From Schistosoma haematobium (lineage: Eukaryota; Platyhelminthes; Trematoda; Strigeidida; Schistosomatidae), in contig NC_067202.1 in the NCBI RefSeq assembly GCF_000699445.3, positions 5,350,458-5,414,457 on the forward strand: a stretch of 64,000 nucleotides of DNA. The letters run 5' to 3'. Of the stretch, positions 11,156-45,344 are shown piece after piece. Within the stretch, counting starts at the first letter, position 1. Every line of letters starts with the position of its first letter. Below the pieces are notes generated by a model. The model did not search any database, was not told the origin of the DNA, and was given only the letters and a program-made list of their open reading frames with translations. The translations under genes were made by a program, and so were the position numbers.

Positions 11156-13959
11156 CTACTCTCCCACCGGAATCAACGTGATGTTGGTTCGATACCAAAT
11201 TGGATGGGATCGTCGCGCGCCGGAGGTTACCAAGGATAATAAGGATCCTCCGTGTATTGATAAGCTGAAAGATAAATCAAAAAGACGGCAGCATCTGGTC
11301 GGGAAATACATGTAATAATCTTAAAATATCTGCTTTCATGATTAACACGCTTAAAATGAAAATTTGGTTGAAGATTATTTGAACTATAAAAAATGGGATT
11401 ACAATAATAATAATAATAAAACGATGCGTGTTAATAACTTAACTTATAGGCAGTATTTATTTTGTGTTTAGAAATATTAAAATAATGAATATTGTAGAAA
11501 TGTTAATATTGGTATTAGTTTTGGTTTAAATTATGAAATCAGATAACGATTATGCCGGTAAGTTGTCCATAAGAGTTGAGTTCCAATTGCATCTGTATTA
11601 GTAGGCTAACTGAAGGAACAAAAGTATACCGTGGGGAAGAATTCCAACTAGTGTTCCAGTTAGTTTGATACGGTTTATTTAGTTACGGGGAGATTTTCTC
11701 AACCTCATTTTTACTTGACCGTGATAGAATTTAGTAATACTACTAATACGCATGAATGGTTATCACAACAAAATTTAAATACGTGAATGATAATTGTATG
11801 AATTTTGGACAGATAACTAAGAGCAATTCGTCAAACATGATTGTATTCGTATGAGACATGGTTCAGACTCAATGTTCCGATCTGCCATAGAATATTTATT
11901 TATATTTATACCTACCGGTTGATGGTACATACAAGTTAGTTGCAAGTATGCAGTTTATCATAAGGCGAAATACGAGTTAATTGAGATATAGTGATTATAA
12001 GTTATTGAAATCGGTTAAGCTTATGTGTCATATTACGAAGTGATGTGGTGCTGCAAGATGTATTTAGCTAAATAAGTTTTTACAAGACGATTAATAGTGA
12101 GTGATGCTCATGTGATTATCAAGGAGAACATAAGTTGTAACCAGGGGGAGTACACTCCCAACTCATGTCTATGATAATGGCTTGAACCTTAGTCAGTGTT
12201 GGGGTAAATTCGACATTAATGTTTTCAGTTTGCAGGAGATTTGCTCGACTGCTTATGCTGATTATTTGCATGCATTATTGTGTCGCTAAACCTCCAATTA
12301 GGCTGACAAGGTTTTGAGATATTTACTGAATGAGCAACTGATAGAGAAACATACTGTAATCATCTGTAGTGAATGAAGATAAAAGAAAAACAACACTAGT
12401 GATAAGTATAAGTCAATTTGCTGACCGATTTTGTTAATAGTCTCATTAATTTTATCAATCATATTACGTGATTGTCATGACAATGCTTTATGACGATATC
12501 CTGAAACTATTAAATTTAACTAGTTATAGTGTTGACTGAGGATTAGCCAGTGGAAAAATAGGTATTTTTGCTTTAGGTGATTCAAAATTATCAGAAATTT
12601 GTAATGTTACAGAATCCGAGACACCTAATTATATTATAATTTTCAATTTAGAAATATTCGTTTAGTGGTAATTTTAGTAGGCTACGGAGTTTTGATTTCA
12701 AACGTTTGTTTAGTCAACAGCTATCTGGGGATTTAGTTATTTGACTAGTGCCGTTGATAGTACCTAAATTTGTAATCTAATTATCTAAACTATGTCTGCA
12801 TTTTAGGCTGCTACTATGATAAACCAATCCATAAACCCAAATACGATTAGCAACAACGACTATGATGGGTTTACTGATAAATATTAAAGACGATTCAGAT
12901 GATTTCTAAATTTAGAAGATATGAAGATATAGTGTAACGTATGTGCGGGCCAGGTTAAAAAGCAGGTTGTTGACGTATATGACAATTTAAAAATAATGAA
13001 CATGACCAGGAAAAGTAATTTTAAAGTCAAGACTGCTTATGAAACTTCAGGCAGGAATGTAACGCATTATAAACTTTCCATGAGAAATTCCTGCATTTAG
13101 CCTAAAGACACTTACAAATATATGGCACAAGCAACTGGAAAACATATACATGTTAAGTACAAAAAAATCGTCCAGTAAAATAGTTAAACTCGCCTGGATT
13201 ATTTTTGAAAATTAGATTATTCAGTGGACGACATATATAACGCCATTCGTGAGTAGTATTGATCCAAAAGCATCCAGAATAAAACATGTAGTATGGCAAT
13301 TAATTCCAGGGTGCTTGATGCTGTTGAGGTTTTTGCCACTCGCTCGGATCACAACAATCGAATGAATCCAGATAATTGTGTGGTTGTCATTGAACGAACC
13401 ATCTGAAAATGACCTTATGATTGCAGAAAACTTATAGCTGAAACTCACCGTATGTTTTTGGAGAAGTGTCCCTGTTGTTTGACAATGGAACTCGAGAATA
13501 TGAAATTAGGCAGGCAGTGGTCGGAAGAAAAGATAATTCAGGATAGTGCAGTTTAAAACAGGATGAGGTGTTATGTGAAGGAACACTGAGAGTTAGATCC
13601 AGATACCTATTTAGTCCTTGACTGCATCGCTACTCAATGCATATTTACGCTATTTACAGGTTATATTTGCTAGAGCTTGATGTTTAAACGAGTCTATGTT
13701 GCTGAAGCAGGTAAATGCTATTAAAGCTTGTTAACGAACCATCAAAGCTAATTAGTTGATATAGATGATCAACTTTTGTTATCGATTGAGCTAGTAAGTT
13801 ATGTGAACTAATAGATATAACATTACGATGATATATGTGACCATTACTCAAAGGACTATTAGAATACTGGGTTTACAAAAACAAAAACCGATTGAGAAGG
13901 TTAAGGTGGAAATAAGGATTAACAACAATAGGTTGCGTTTATTTAGTTGGGCTCACCAA

Positions 13960-14375
13960 TGTAGAATTATGGTCCACTACGATATTAGTACTGCTCTAAT
14001 AATAGACCTAATCCTAAATTTGTAGATTTGTCATGATATAACTGCCTAATCTATAAGATCTTACGTGGAAGTCACACCATCGACTACACCAACTCACTGT
14101 ATCGCATCAATTACCAATACATGATGTAGAACAAGGTTAGGCTGGAGAAAGAACAATATATTTAATATGAATAGAAGATATAAGGTGACATTCAGATGGA
14201 CCACGCCTTCATGGTCGAGCCATGCCACTCGATCAACTCCAGTTCATTCAATTCATTCTCCGCGCCTTCTCCATTGTTAGGTATTTCCCCGGGTTAAATA
14301 TTGAATATCTATTTTCTGAGTAGTCTTGTGTTCACAGCTTTGTGGATTGTGTGGCTATTGTCCAATGCCACTACA
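13960..14375. repeat. Right LTR
   Basis: Near-identical to 10740-11155. Similarity ends one base after the CA, at the first base of the CATT target duplication. Confidence 0.75.
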
Positions 14376-14379
14376 CATT

Positions 14380-17300
14380 CACTGAGAAAACATTACTGGT
14401 GAGATCTTAAAACAGTCTTTAGAGGAAAATGATGAAGGGAGAACACAGTATGATCATATCTGTGAGGCCAAGTTAATCAATCTCCCAATTCTTCCAGTAC
14501 TTGGCTTTTTTGACCCTCCAATTTCTACTCAATTTTTGATGTTCACTGAGTTGTCCGTTAACACATCCAAATTAAAGGATTATTTGGCCGTGGTTCAATG
14601 TTATTTCGTGTAGATCTATGTAGCTCTTACGTTTTCCCTGATGGGGCACGTATATTTCACTTGATCAATAAACTGGTGTTGTGTGATCTACCCTGAGGAA
14701 ATCTATGGTATTTCGAATTATTTGAATTATAGTGCGAACTGAGAATCCCAGAAATAACGTAATCAGATCAAGAAGTATTAGATAGGGACACACGAAAGTA
14801 CTGTTTTTAGGATTCGAAATCAAACATTCAACAAGTACAAAGGAATCATTAGTTCATTCAAACACCACAAGATCAGCGTTCAAAATCGGATAGAACTTGG
14901 ATTTTATGAAGGCAGTCTAAAAGGGATTCAATAATAGCTTCTTGGCTTTTATGACCAAAAGGATTAAAAAAAATGGTCTTAAATCGTAACTTTTCATACG
15001 GGTAAGACTACCGCAGCCATCTGTAGTATCCTAATGGGAATGATCGGATGAAAGATAAGGATACTAACAAAAACAACAGACTTTTTTAAGTGTGCAAAAG
15101 TGCTCTAATTTCGATCAAATCAGTATGTATGTTATCTCAAGTGACCCATAGTTGGGATGGGTTAATTTGGCAATTGTATAATTGTTTTCTTGATGTACAG
15201 AGAAATTTATGTATGCGAAGCCATAGGCTCAGTTATGCATTTATGATCCCCCTGAAGAAACAACCCCATCACGTAATGCAACTATAAGAAAGGCCAACAG
15301 TTAGGTCGGTTGTAAAGTTTAACGCCAGGTTCATATGGATACATAGTGGGTTGCATAGTTCAGAAAGATATAAGTGCACACTAAGAGGAGATTAGGAGTT
15401 CATCTACGCTTACTGTTATTCTTACACTTCTGTCAACACCATATGTAATATGATTTAATTAATTAACCTCCTTGCTCTTTTAGACAGTCGTATTCTCTTA
15501 GCTATTACGCATTTGATTTTTTTCCTTTGATTATTGTTTTACAATGAGACCAACCTACTTCCTGCCTGGTTAGGTGATAACTGGTGATTCCAGAAACGTT
15601 TTTGCTCCGAGATAAAATCATCAACTCAGTTTGCAAGGTATAGAACCTTACTGTTAGATATCGAAAGTAACCAAAACAACCGAATTAGAATCTTTAGGCT
15701 GCCGCCCACTGGAAATTGCCAAATACCCGAAACTGCAGTGAAACACATATAACAATGAAGATGACACAGTTATTCAGTGTTTGACAACGCTTTTACCAGT
15801 AACACCTAATATAATTCTTTCCCACCCAGAGAAATCAAAAGACAGAGTCGAGGAGATCGGAAGAGTGTATTTGGCGATTACCAATATATCGGAATTCTCT
15901 GATCTAATCTGGCTAGCGATTGCGGTAGATGTTGAGCACAGCGTTACCACACGTGATCTGGTGCGGATGCATGACCGAGCGCCTTCAGCTAGATGAGTCC
16001 ACTAAAACATATGGTCAGCATCCAATGTCGAAAACTTAGAGCTATTTATTTTGGGGATTTATTTAGCGCTACAACAATATTTTGACATTTTTCAGACTAA
16101 AAGCCTGCGAAAATCTTTTTGTTCATTGATCGCCAAATTAAGAGAACCACATTTTATTCATCTTGGGCCTCTAAAAACTCATATTTTCTGTCACTGGGCC
16201 TCCAGTGGACGTTCCAATGTGACCACAGCCTATGGCATTCAACCTGATGACTTGCGAATCACCATGGTAATCTCTGTCGTCTAAAAAGTATTCGGTAGTA
16301 CCCTATAAATCAATACCTTGTAGATGTAAGATGGGTAGTCTAGTCACTGAGAGCAGAATTGGCTTTTAAATGTTCTGCTTTTATAATCTGAGATGGGTTT
16401 GCTTGTCAGTCTTTGATTGAACCTCGAGTGGCGCCAATGTGGAAATGCTGAGATACACGAAGGTTTTACCTTTGAGTGTTGGTAAGTTTACTTGACACCT
16501 GGCATATTCGTGCCATCATCGAACTCGCATGGTTTTTGGTACAGGTTTTGTAACTATGACAAAATTTAGGATAGTAATTATAACTAATGTCTGTTTTAAG
16601 TATTAATTTTTCGCCGATAAGTGCTGGGCATTAACGTCTAATTAGTGTGAAGCAATCATGCTTTTTCCGTATATCTGAAAGATTGGGAGTACTCCCTACA
16701 AATCCCAGTGTTGTTGTGTGCTATGGAGAAGCTTTGATCTCCGAGACATGGTCTCGGGAAGAACGTTCTCTGGTTTGTGGTGTGTGATTTAAATATAAAG
16801 TAATAAACACAATCAATATAACTCACCATAGTGACGTATAGAGACCTGTGGTTTGTAAATTGTGGGCTTGTTTACTTGTTTTTTGAACCTTCAGTTTCGA
16901 AAGTTAGCGACACTAAAAAAACTGCCCTAGTCAAAGTAGAGATGGAAGGATTCGAACATGTAACCTCAATTTTAGGGATACATTTGGTATTGTTCTTATA
17001 CTGCATGACTAAGGTAACAATAATAAATTTCTAGCAACATAGTCTAATGTTTGTACTGCTTATATCAGATTTCGATAACATTTCGTATTGTTGTCTCTAA
17101 GTCAGTTCAATAGATATTAGGTTATCCCACTAGACTACTGTTCGTTAGTAATGTACCGATCGCTCAGCAGAGATGCTTTTAATATTTTTGAGTATTTAGT
17201 TTCACGTCGTTTCCAGTATTTGAGAATTCATAGTTAATAGGTTTAATTTGTAGTGAAATTCACACTTCATACATATAACTTTTGTCACAGTTTTGTCGAT

Positions 17301-18185
17301 AAAGAACACGATGAAAAAATTCAGTTCTTTAAGCATATCTTATTGAACCCGGTCTCTAGTTCGACAGACCATTTGCTGCAAGAATCCAAATTGTATTCAT
17401 AGTTGAATGGGCCAGGAATTTTGTACCACTAATGATTGGCTTGAACAAAACTTATAGCAGAAAAAACAGCATGAACATAAACTTCTATATTTCTGTTCAG
17501 TTTTTAACATTTATATTATTTATTTATTTGAACACATAAATATTGGTACAAGAGAGCGCCAACATATATGCGCCATAGTTCTTAACAAGTCTTTCCGTAA
17601 GTCTGGCACAGTTGTGTGAAAGTATATTATTCAAACTGAATTCACTGAAATTATTTAAGACTGCAAATAAGCTCAGCACACAAGGAACAGCGACAGCAGT
17701 TGTGAAGGTTTAGTTCAGTGACTAAAACATGACTTGTATTCGGATTCCTGGCTTAGGGCACGTTGTCTTTTTTGATTTGAGGAACTGGGGTGGTATTATT
17801 ATTTATCCTTAGTTAAATTTTGGTGTTATTCTTAGCTACAAAGCTGCATCAAACTAAGTAAATTTACCTGTAATTGCGTTACAACTCATTGTACTTGATG
17901 ACTTCAACAAGGACTAGATCACCCAAGTATGCTACCCACTGTAGATCTGTAGATCTAAAACAGGAAATCTAAAAATAGAGAGCTTTTATAAAATGGCTAA
18001 AGTGAGAAAACTTAACTCTGTTTGCTGAACAAATGTCAAAGTTTATTTGGTTCTAGTCATAGCTTGTCATGTTATGCAAGCATACTTTCTTGGTTATTGA
18101 ACTAATCTTTTCATGGTGTTCCGATCTTTAGATTTACCCATCAACTGCAAATGCTTACTCTCACTTTAATTTGAATGTAGTCTTT
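14380..18185. other. Intergenic, nothing firmly recognised
   Basis: No exon or complete repeat recognised. Small open frames (15090, 15781, 16051, 16831) resemble no family. It contains one RepA 3'-end fragment at 17519. Confidence 0.35.
17519..17580 (-). repeat. RepA 3'-end fragment
   Basis: Carries the (ATTT)n tail and 'acacataaatattggtaca' followed by 'catatatgcgcca', the terminal 60 bp of RepA in minus orientation. The rest is absent, as in a 5'-truncated retroposon. Confidence 0.65.
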
Positions 18186-18189
18186 TCAA

Positions 18190-18860
18190 CCTCAAGACTG
18201 ACAGGACCTTAAACCTGCACTCTGAGTAGTGAGCAGGTAAAAGTAGTCCCGAAATTCGTGTATCTGGGTAGCTGCGTGAAAACCAGAGCGACGTATGCCA
18301 ATCTGGGCCATCTTAGGTGCCTTCTTGACGTTAGTCTGGCTGTAAAGGGTCGGATCTGCAACGCGTTGGTGAGAGTAGTTTTATTCTATGTTCGAAAAGC
18401 CTAGCCTCTCTGTGTTGAGGTTGTTATACGACTCTGTGTTTGATTATCGTTTCCTCTGAAGGACTGCTGACATTCAGTGACAACACTATATTGGTAATGT
18501 AGAGGTTCAGCACCGTGTGTTCGGGCACAGTGACGATAATTCAGTTGGTGTCACTATCTTGAAACATTGACTTCGGTGGCTTAGGAATGTCTTATGAATG
18601 TCGTCCTAGACAGTTCCACGTCGTGCATGATTTGCTGACACCGGGACTGGTTGGTAAAAGTGGAGAAATGGTCAGTGTATGACATGGTGTCGTGGTATGA
18701 AAGAAAGCTTTACAGGACTAGCTTCTGTCGGTCTTTCACGACTCCCTGGTTGGTGTTTTGGAGGTGGTGCTACATAATGTCTTAAGATGTTATCAGACAT
18801 GGCTCAGAATAGAAGTCAGTAGCGATCCTGCCGTAAGTTTCTTTTACTCTCTTCATAAAA
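18190..18860 (+). mobile_element. LINE ORF C-terminal relic
   Basis: Broken translation contains KFVYLGSCVKTRATYANLG (start of the RT thumb, family 'YLGS'), LRWLRNV, GQCMTWCRGMKE and DMAQNRSQ, in the order of the C-terminus of the LINE at 33632-38039. Multiple stops. It lies directly upstream of NDUFV1, ending about 200 bp before the gene's first visible exon. Confidence 0.7.
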
Positions 18861-19162
18861 GAGGACGTAAATTCTTTAACTCAAATTCTTTCTGCTTATA
18901 TTTTCCCTAACTTAACTTCACTTCCCGTTGTTATTGTTATTATTTCACTCTCGTACACTAATCCCTGTTCATTGTTGCGCTTTTTTTATTATGCCCACCT
19001 TTCATTCTTTATCTCCACAACCTCATTTTTGTTGTGTGGTGCATGTGTATTTGGTGTCTCTTTCAACTTGACTAGGGATCAATGACACCTACGGCATCAT
19101 TTTCCCATTGCATTAATTCATACCAAACGTTTGTTTCACTTTCAGTATTTTATGAATTACAG

Positions 19163-40224
<21,062 letters not shown>

Positions 40225-40298
40225 TAATAATAGTAATAATGATCTATGCTGTTTATTTCTTTCATGATTACTGTTTATATATAAATGGATATTACCAA

Positions 40299-40304
40299 AT
40301 TAAA
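40299..40304 (+). terminator. Candidate NDUFV1 polyadenylation signal
   Basis: ATTAAA 75 bp after the stop codon, the commonest variant of AATAAA. No better signal lies closer. Confidence 0.45.
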
Positions 40305-40619
40305 ACCTTTATCCTAGTTTCTTCGTCCCTTTTACAACAATAATGACCATTTACCTCAGCACATTTTTATATGTGTGTGTGTTTCTCAACTCTTTTCAAA
40401 ATTATCTTCTCTTTGTCTTGTTCAACTAACTCTCTTTCTATACATAAATATATTACGAGTAGCAGAGAATGAAGAATACTTCTTCATTTTTATAAATTTC
40501 TCTATTTTCAAACTATAGGGTAGTTTAAAAGTTTAAAATGCGAATTTGTTATGCGTTTAATTCTCATCGGTATCATCGGAATGAAGATTTTCAATTTAGT
40601 GGTTCAATATGATGTTAAT

Positions 40620-40790
40620 CAGTTAGTCTTTGATTGAGACCATGAACCGAATGATGTTAGACCACCGTTGGAAGCACTGAACAGTCGTTTCGTCCTATTG
40701 TGGGACTCCTCGGAAATGCTCATCCACGATCCCGCTCACGTGATTCGAGCCCAGGGTCCTCAGTATCACACGCGAACGTGAGATCCTTGG
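40620..40790 (-). repeat. SINE-B fragment downstream of NDUFV1
   Basis: Minus-strand hammerhead with intact stem II and GAAAC but core CCGAGGA (one change), then a B-box-like 'gggctcgaatcacgtg'. Confidence 0.65.
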
Positions 40791-41099
40791 AACATATGTG
40801 TAACGGTTCAAAATACTACATTACATCAGTTTAGTGAGATAAAATTATTAAGATAAGTTCCAAAGTTGTAGAAATCGTGATAGTCTCAGTATTAGTAAAA
40901 AGTATTCACTGTAAAGGATTTGATTCAAAAACAAAAAAATGGATTTTTGGAATAAAAGTTGGATAATAATTTTGAATCTCAGAATCCAAGAAAAGATGAC
41001 AAGTGAATGAATGCATCTGTGGCATTGCGACTATTTCTGAGCTAAGTTGTCTAGTGTTTCCAACCATTGATCGCGGTTGTATTGTGGATCCCGATCAGG

Positions 41100-42350
41100 T
41101 AGCCTGAGTTTTATTAATGTAGCTTAAACCAGCAGGTAATGATTCTTTGTACTGATATCACATTATGGTTTTACTACTCCAGTAGCTTTTTATACCATTT
41201 GACGTCACCTGTCGAAGTAGAGTGTGGTTAGTAATACGTAATATATGTACCAACTACCTCAGTTACAGTCAGTCAGCTTCAACGTAGGAGCAGGCACATA
41301 TGTACATCGGTCCAAGTTGCCATACTGCATTAGCACAGCAAGATGAACACCGGATTCATAGGAGTGGTTAACTCAATGGTGGTAATATATAAAAGAAAGA
41401 TTGCATATAAGGATATAGTACAAGAAGAAAGAATTAATTCGTAGAAAGAAATATATAAAGCGATTTGGACCTCATAATTTAAGGGGAGACAAAGAGTATA
41501 TACACCTACACAATTGTGATCGATTCTGAACCATATTAACCAGAGTCTTCAACCATTGGTTACGATAGTCACGCTGACACCAACCAAGTAGTCTGCTTCT
41601 ACGAACATGGCTTAGACTAGAAGTTAGTGTCTCCAAGCACTGATGTCTCGTTTTGGTTTGGCCGCCCCTAACTTTTTTTCAGCCATTCCCAGCACCGGTT
41701 AGCATTGCATGTTGTGGTAGTTGGTGTTCGGGCATACGTAACACGTGATCCAACCGTCTTAGTCGATGAAGATTGACAACCTCATCAACTGATTTACCAT
41801 CATTCCCTAATACTCTGTGTCTAACCTCACTATTACTTACCCGGTGATCCTAGCAGACGCGAACAATATTTCTAAGGCATCTGTGGTCACATACTAGTAG
41901 CAGCCGTAAGATAGAACAGGACGAAATGCCGTATACTCATCCCTTATTCGATCAACTACCTCAGCAGATGAGTTTTTATAGCACCATCAATTGATTTTCT
42001 ATATTTACCGACCATCCTAAATTTTGTCGTAGCCTTATTTATCCGATGGTCCCAACGTTATGGAGCAATGTTTGGAAGGCATCTATGATCAAATATTGGT
42101 AGTCTGTGAATATCTTCCATCAGTGAAGGCCACATTTCAAGCCAGTAAAATGGGACAGAACTGAATTCTATGTATTACACTCGACCTTTCGTTTACAGAC
42201 AGAAATCTCACCTACGCGACAAGTTGACAAAGCCCTTGGACGTAATGAATATATGTCGAGATTTCGTCAGACATCAGAGGTGATATGACTTCCAAGATAA
42301 GTGAAGTGGTCGACGTGCTCAGTCTGACATTTTGGGTTTACACGCTATTG
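41100..42350 (-). mobile_element. Old LINE copy split by a younger copy of the same family
   Basis: 41100-41262 and 41953-42350 together resemble the C-terminal and thumb portion of the LINE family but are much diverged. They are divided by a younger insertion at 41263-41952. Confidence 0.6.
41263..41952 (-). mobile_element. 5'-truncated LINE insertion with 12-bp target duplication
   Basis: Flanked by CAACTACCTCAG at 41251-41262 and 41953-41964. 41271-41888 matches 33633-34260 almost base for base, so both derive from recently active copies. About 40 bp near 41895 are deleted relative to that copy. Confidence 0.8.
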
Positions 42351-43958
42351 AGAAGTCATGGGCACTGGATAACCTTTAGTCCTTATTGATTTTCCATGCT
42401 TCTATATTCAGTGTCAGTTAGTTCGTGATAAGAAGAATATGTATTAATGCTACAAAATCTTTGTAAAGGAATTTCTGCGGTTTGCAAAATTATCTTTAAA
42501 GAAAAAATAATTTTTGCATGTCAATACAGATTAGTTAGAAATGTACCTAAGGATGCAGGTCAGACTAAAATGCCAGCAAAGTGCATACAAGTTTAGGCAT
42601 GCTCTGTGTTCATATACTTTGGCTTTGTTCCATGTGGTTGCTCCATGAATTAATCACTTTTCTCACCCATTAAAGCCAAACGCGTGTTGATATGAAGGTT
42701 AACAGAATAGGATATGAAATGTGTTCCACATCTGGACGTAGGAAATCATTTAAACGGTATAATAATGGATCTAATTTTATTACTTCATAAGTTTGATGTG
42801 GGAATAGTAGTTTGTTTGTTGTATACCGCCACCCGTAAAAAGGAAATTCGGAGTCAGTGAGGATATTGGCTTTCGCCTACTCTACTGTTTGATGCAAGGT
42901 ATATTGCACAATTTTATTCTTAGTTAACTGCCTGTAATTACCCCATTTCCCATTTTATATGGAGATACCGTTCTAATATTCAAGGTTGTTAAGTTTCTTA
43001 TTAAGATAATCTGGGTTAATCAGTGGTTTGATGATGGAAAAAGACTGAAAGAATCTCGTCTAATACGCTTTTAACAGGAACTTCCTAGAGTTTAAGAAAT
43101 ACTGTGGTTTAGGTATCATGTTCTGATTGGATAGTTACCGATTTGACTATCCGTTTTGACATGTGTTTTGATGCTTTTAAAACATCGAGGTTGTGAATAT
43201 GAATTTCTTCTGAGACGAAATTAACCATGGGAATAAGGTTTCTCTCCATAGTTCTATCGTTTCGTATTCTGTTTCGGTTCAACTGTATGGGATTTCTTAA
43301 GGGCTATGAAACATTTAGGATACTAGTATCATCCATTCAAGTACGGGACTGATCAGATTTTGTTTACCACTAGTTGTTTAGCTAATATCGATTTCTGACA
43401 AAAACTGTTCCGAATCTATCAAATTTAACGTGATTTCGTAATAAGAACTTTGGAGGTAACTACTATACTTGATGATTGTGGGGAAGTTTGAGTACTTATG
43501 TGATGATAACTTTGCAGAACTTTAATTTATTGGTTGACAGGTTTGTCATTAGGTAACTGTTTCACAACTCCAACATCAGTCAATACAATAAACGAGATTA
43601 TTACATTCTTCTCACCAGTCTAATGAAAGTTAGAAGCCCGGTTTACTGATTAAGACCTCAGAACAATTGGCCTTTTTTACGTAGTGGGGTAGGCATACTT
43701 ATATGTAAAATAGTAACATGATGCGAACATAATGAAATACCACAGCCGATTGAAGAAAATTATTTTGTTGCTCACTTTCTCCAATCAATTAATACCTTAT
43801 CGTTAGGCATAGTTCTTGGTTCACAATTGATTGATCACTGGGTGGTGATCAATGTCATGCTTGTCTAGTCCTTATTAGTGCAGATCGAATGCTATCGATC
43901 ATGTTGCAATGTGGCCACCAGTCTAGGTGACTCGACACTGCGGGCACTATGTGTTGAG
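42351..43958. other. Intergenic, nothing recognised
   Basis: AT-rich sequence with no long open frame and no repeat I can identify. Confidence 0.4.
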
Positions 43959-44093
43959 ATTTTAGATGGTAGTTGGAGGTAGTCAACAGGAAACCCTGGA
44001 CCCAGGCTTCGTGCTACTTGGCACTCGTCAGCAAGTAACACGAAACCCGGGTCCAGGGTTTCCTGTTGACTACTTCCAACTACCATCTAAAAT
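43959..44093. repeat. Long hairpin: 55-bp inverted arms, 25-bp loop
   Basis: Arm 43959-44013 and arm 44039-44093 are inverted with three mismatches by eye. They include 'caggaaaccctggacccagg' on the left and its complement on the right. The loop contains 'ctacttggcactcgtcagc'. No protein. It is either a foldback element or part of a larger schistosome repeat. Confidence 0.85.
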
Positions 44094-44814
44094 AGTTCTT
44101 GGTTATTGTATAAATAGTTTAAGAAAATGTCATTTATAGCTCTACTCTTGGTCGTATTGCTAACATATGCATCCTTACTGATTATTATCACCATTTCTAA
44201 TGATTTTAATAAGCATATATATAAGAAATTTTTGAAAAATTAAGTTGGCCGTAGTGTTTCATGCTACTCTTCAATAGTTGTTAACAACCAGGAAATCTGA
44301 TCTGAAGACATCTAATTTATGATTGATAACATTAGATTAATGACTTACTAGTCGAATGATCGACTAATAATATCATAGTTCTATAGGAGGTTAGTCTCAC
44401 AACCTGTTTAGCTCACCGACAACGCATCATACTGTGACACTGGTTCAAATCCTACACGAATTATCAATTCTTTCAATATTACAGGTATTTCTTTCTAAGG
44501 AGTATTGACTAAAGTAAAACTTAAGTCCTGTGTTTCCTGTAGACTGCTCTTCCATCAAAACATAGTTTACGAGGTAATGAGTTGTTAGGACTAGTAGTCA
44601 TATTGGCATTTTTTCGATAGATAAGAACTAGAAAAACATGACATTGAGTAACTAGTGTTGTTTCAATAATTTCACTTATATACATTTATGGGAACTGTTG
44701 AAAACTACTGACAGTTAACAGTTTTCGATGTTAGATAATCTGGTAAGTGAGTAGATGGTCTCATTTATACTTCAATATTGAGTATTATCGTAAAAAATAA
44801 TTACAAAATATATA

Positions 44815-44900
44815 AGCAAAGATGGATGGTGGTCAACAATGGAATACAGGACGCGAGTTTCGTCCCTTTCCGGATTCGTCATTTAGATGTAAGTCAAACC
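44815..44900 (-). repeat. Smalpha-like retroposon fragment with degenerate hammerhead
   Basis: Minus strand reads ATGACGAATCC, then GGGACGAAACTCGCGTC and 'ctgtattccattg', the Smalpha hammerhead layout with the first core C changed to A. Confidence 0.6.
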
Positions 44901-44979
44901 TGGATACATTAATGTCAATCGCAATCCTAAAACATACAATCAAACAATATCATATAAATTTTTATTACAAAAATATACT

Positions 44980-45320
44980 TGTCATAACTTGTGACCGCCG
45001 ATTAGAGGGCAGTGAATTATCGATCTGACCAAGGACGCGTAAAACACGTACGAGCAGTTTACAGTCCTGATTGGTCCTGCTTTCCGCCTAGCTCAGCCAG
45101 TTAAGTCCAGAACACCAATCTCAATCTCTTCGATATGAATTATTTATTTCAAATATACTGTGTTTATATACCAACCAGACAGACCACAACGTACCAATAA
45201 AATATGAAACAACATTTGTACAAGAATTAGTCAAATGTGGCTGTGAATGAGGGAGGTAGTAATTAATATACTGTGTATAACTCAATAATGGTAAATCGTA
45301 TAATAGTAGTTCATAGTCAG
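44980..45320 (-). mobile_element. Solo LTR (family 1), partial
   Basis: Minus homologue of 25654-26150 from its 3' end (tgtcataacttgtga) through the TATA region ('tatataccaaccaga' on plus) to about 45320. The far 5' part is missing. Confidence 0.65.
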
Positions 45321-45344
45321 AATGGGTTTTGTGGAGAGTTTTAG

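Larger units (their letters stand above)
10740..14375. mobile_element. Non-coding LTR retrotransposon (LARD-like)
   Basis: Two 416-bp direct repeats (10740-11155 and 13960-14375) flank 2804 bp. Each begins TGTAGAATT and ends CCACTACA, the canonical TG...CA. The insertion is bounded by CATT at 10736-10739 and 14376-14379, a 4-bp target duplication. By eye the LTRs differ at one position (C at 11147, G at 14367), so insertion is recent. The interior has no open frame resembling gag, protease, RT or integrase. No clear primer-binding site or polypurine tract was found. A non-autonomous element mobilised by a Gypsy- or BEL-type partner is the likely reading. Confidence 0.72.

Noticed and set aside
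44397..44470. tRNA gene candidate ('tggttcaaatcctacacg')
   Set aside because: A B-box-like sequence is present, but no acceptor stem or proper D arm can be paired. Probably a tRNA-derived retroposon remnant.
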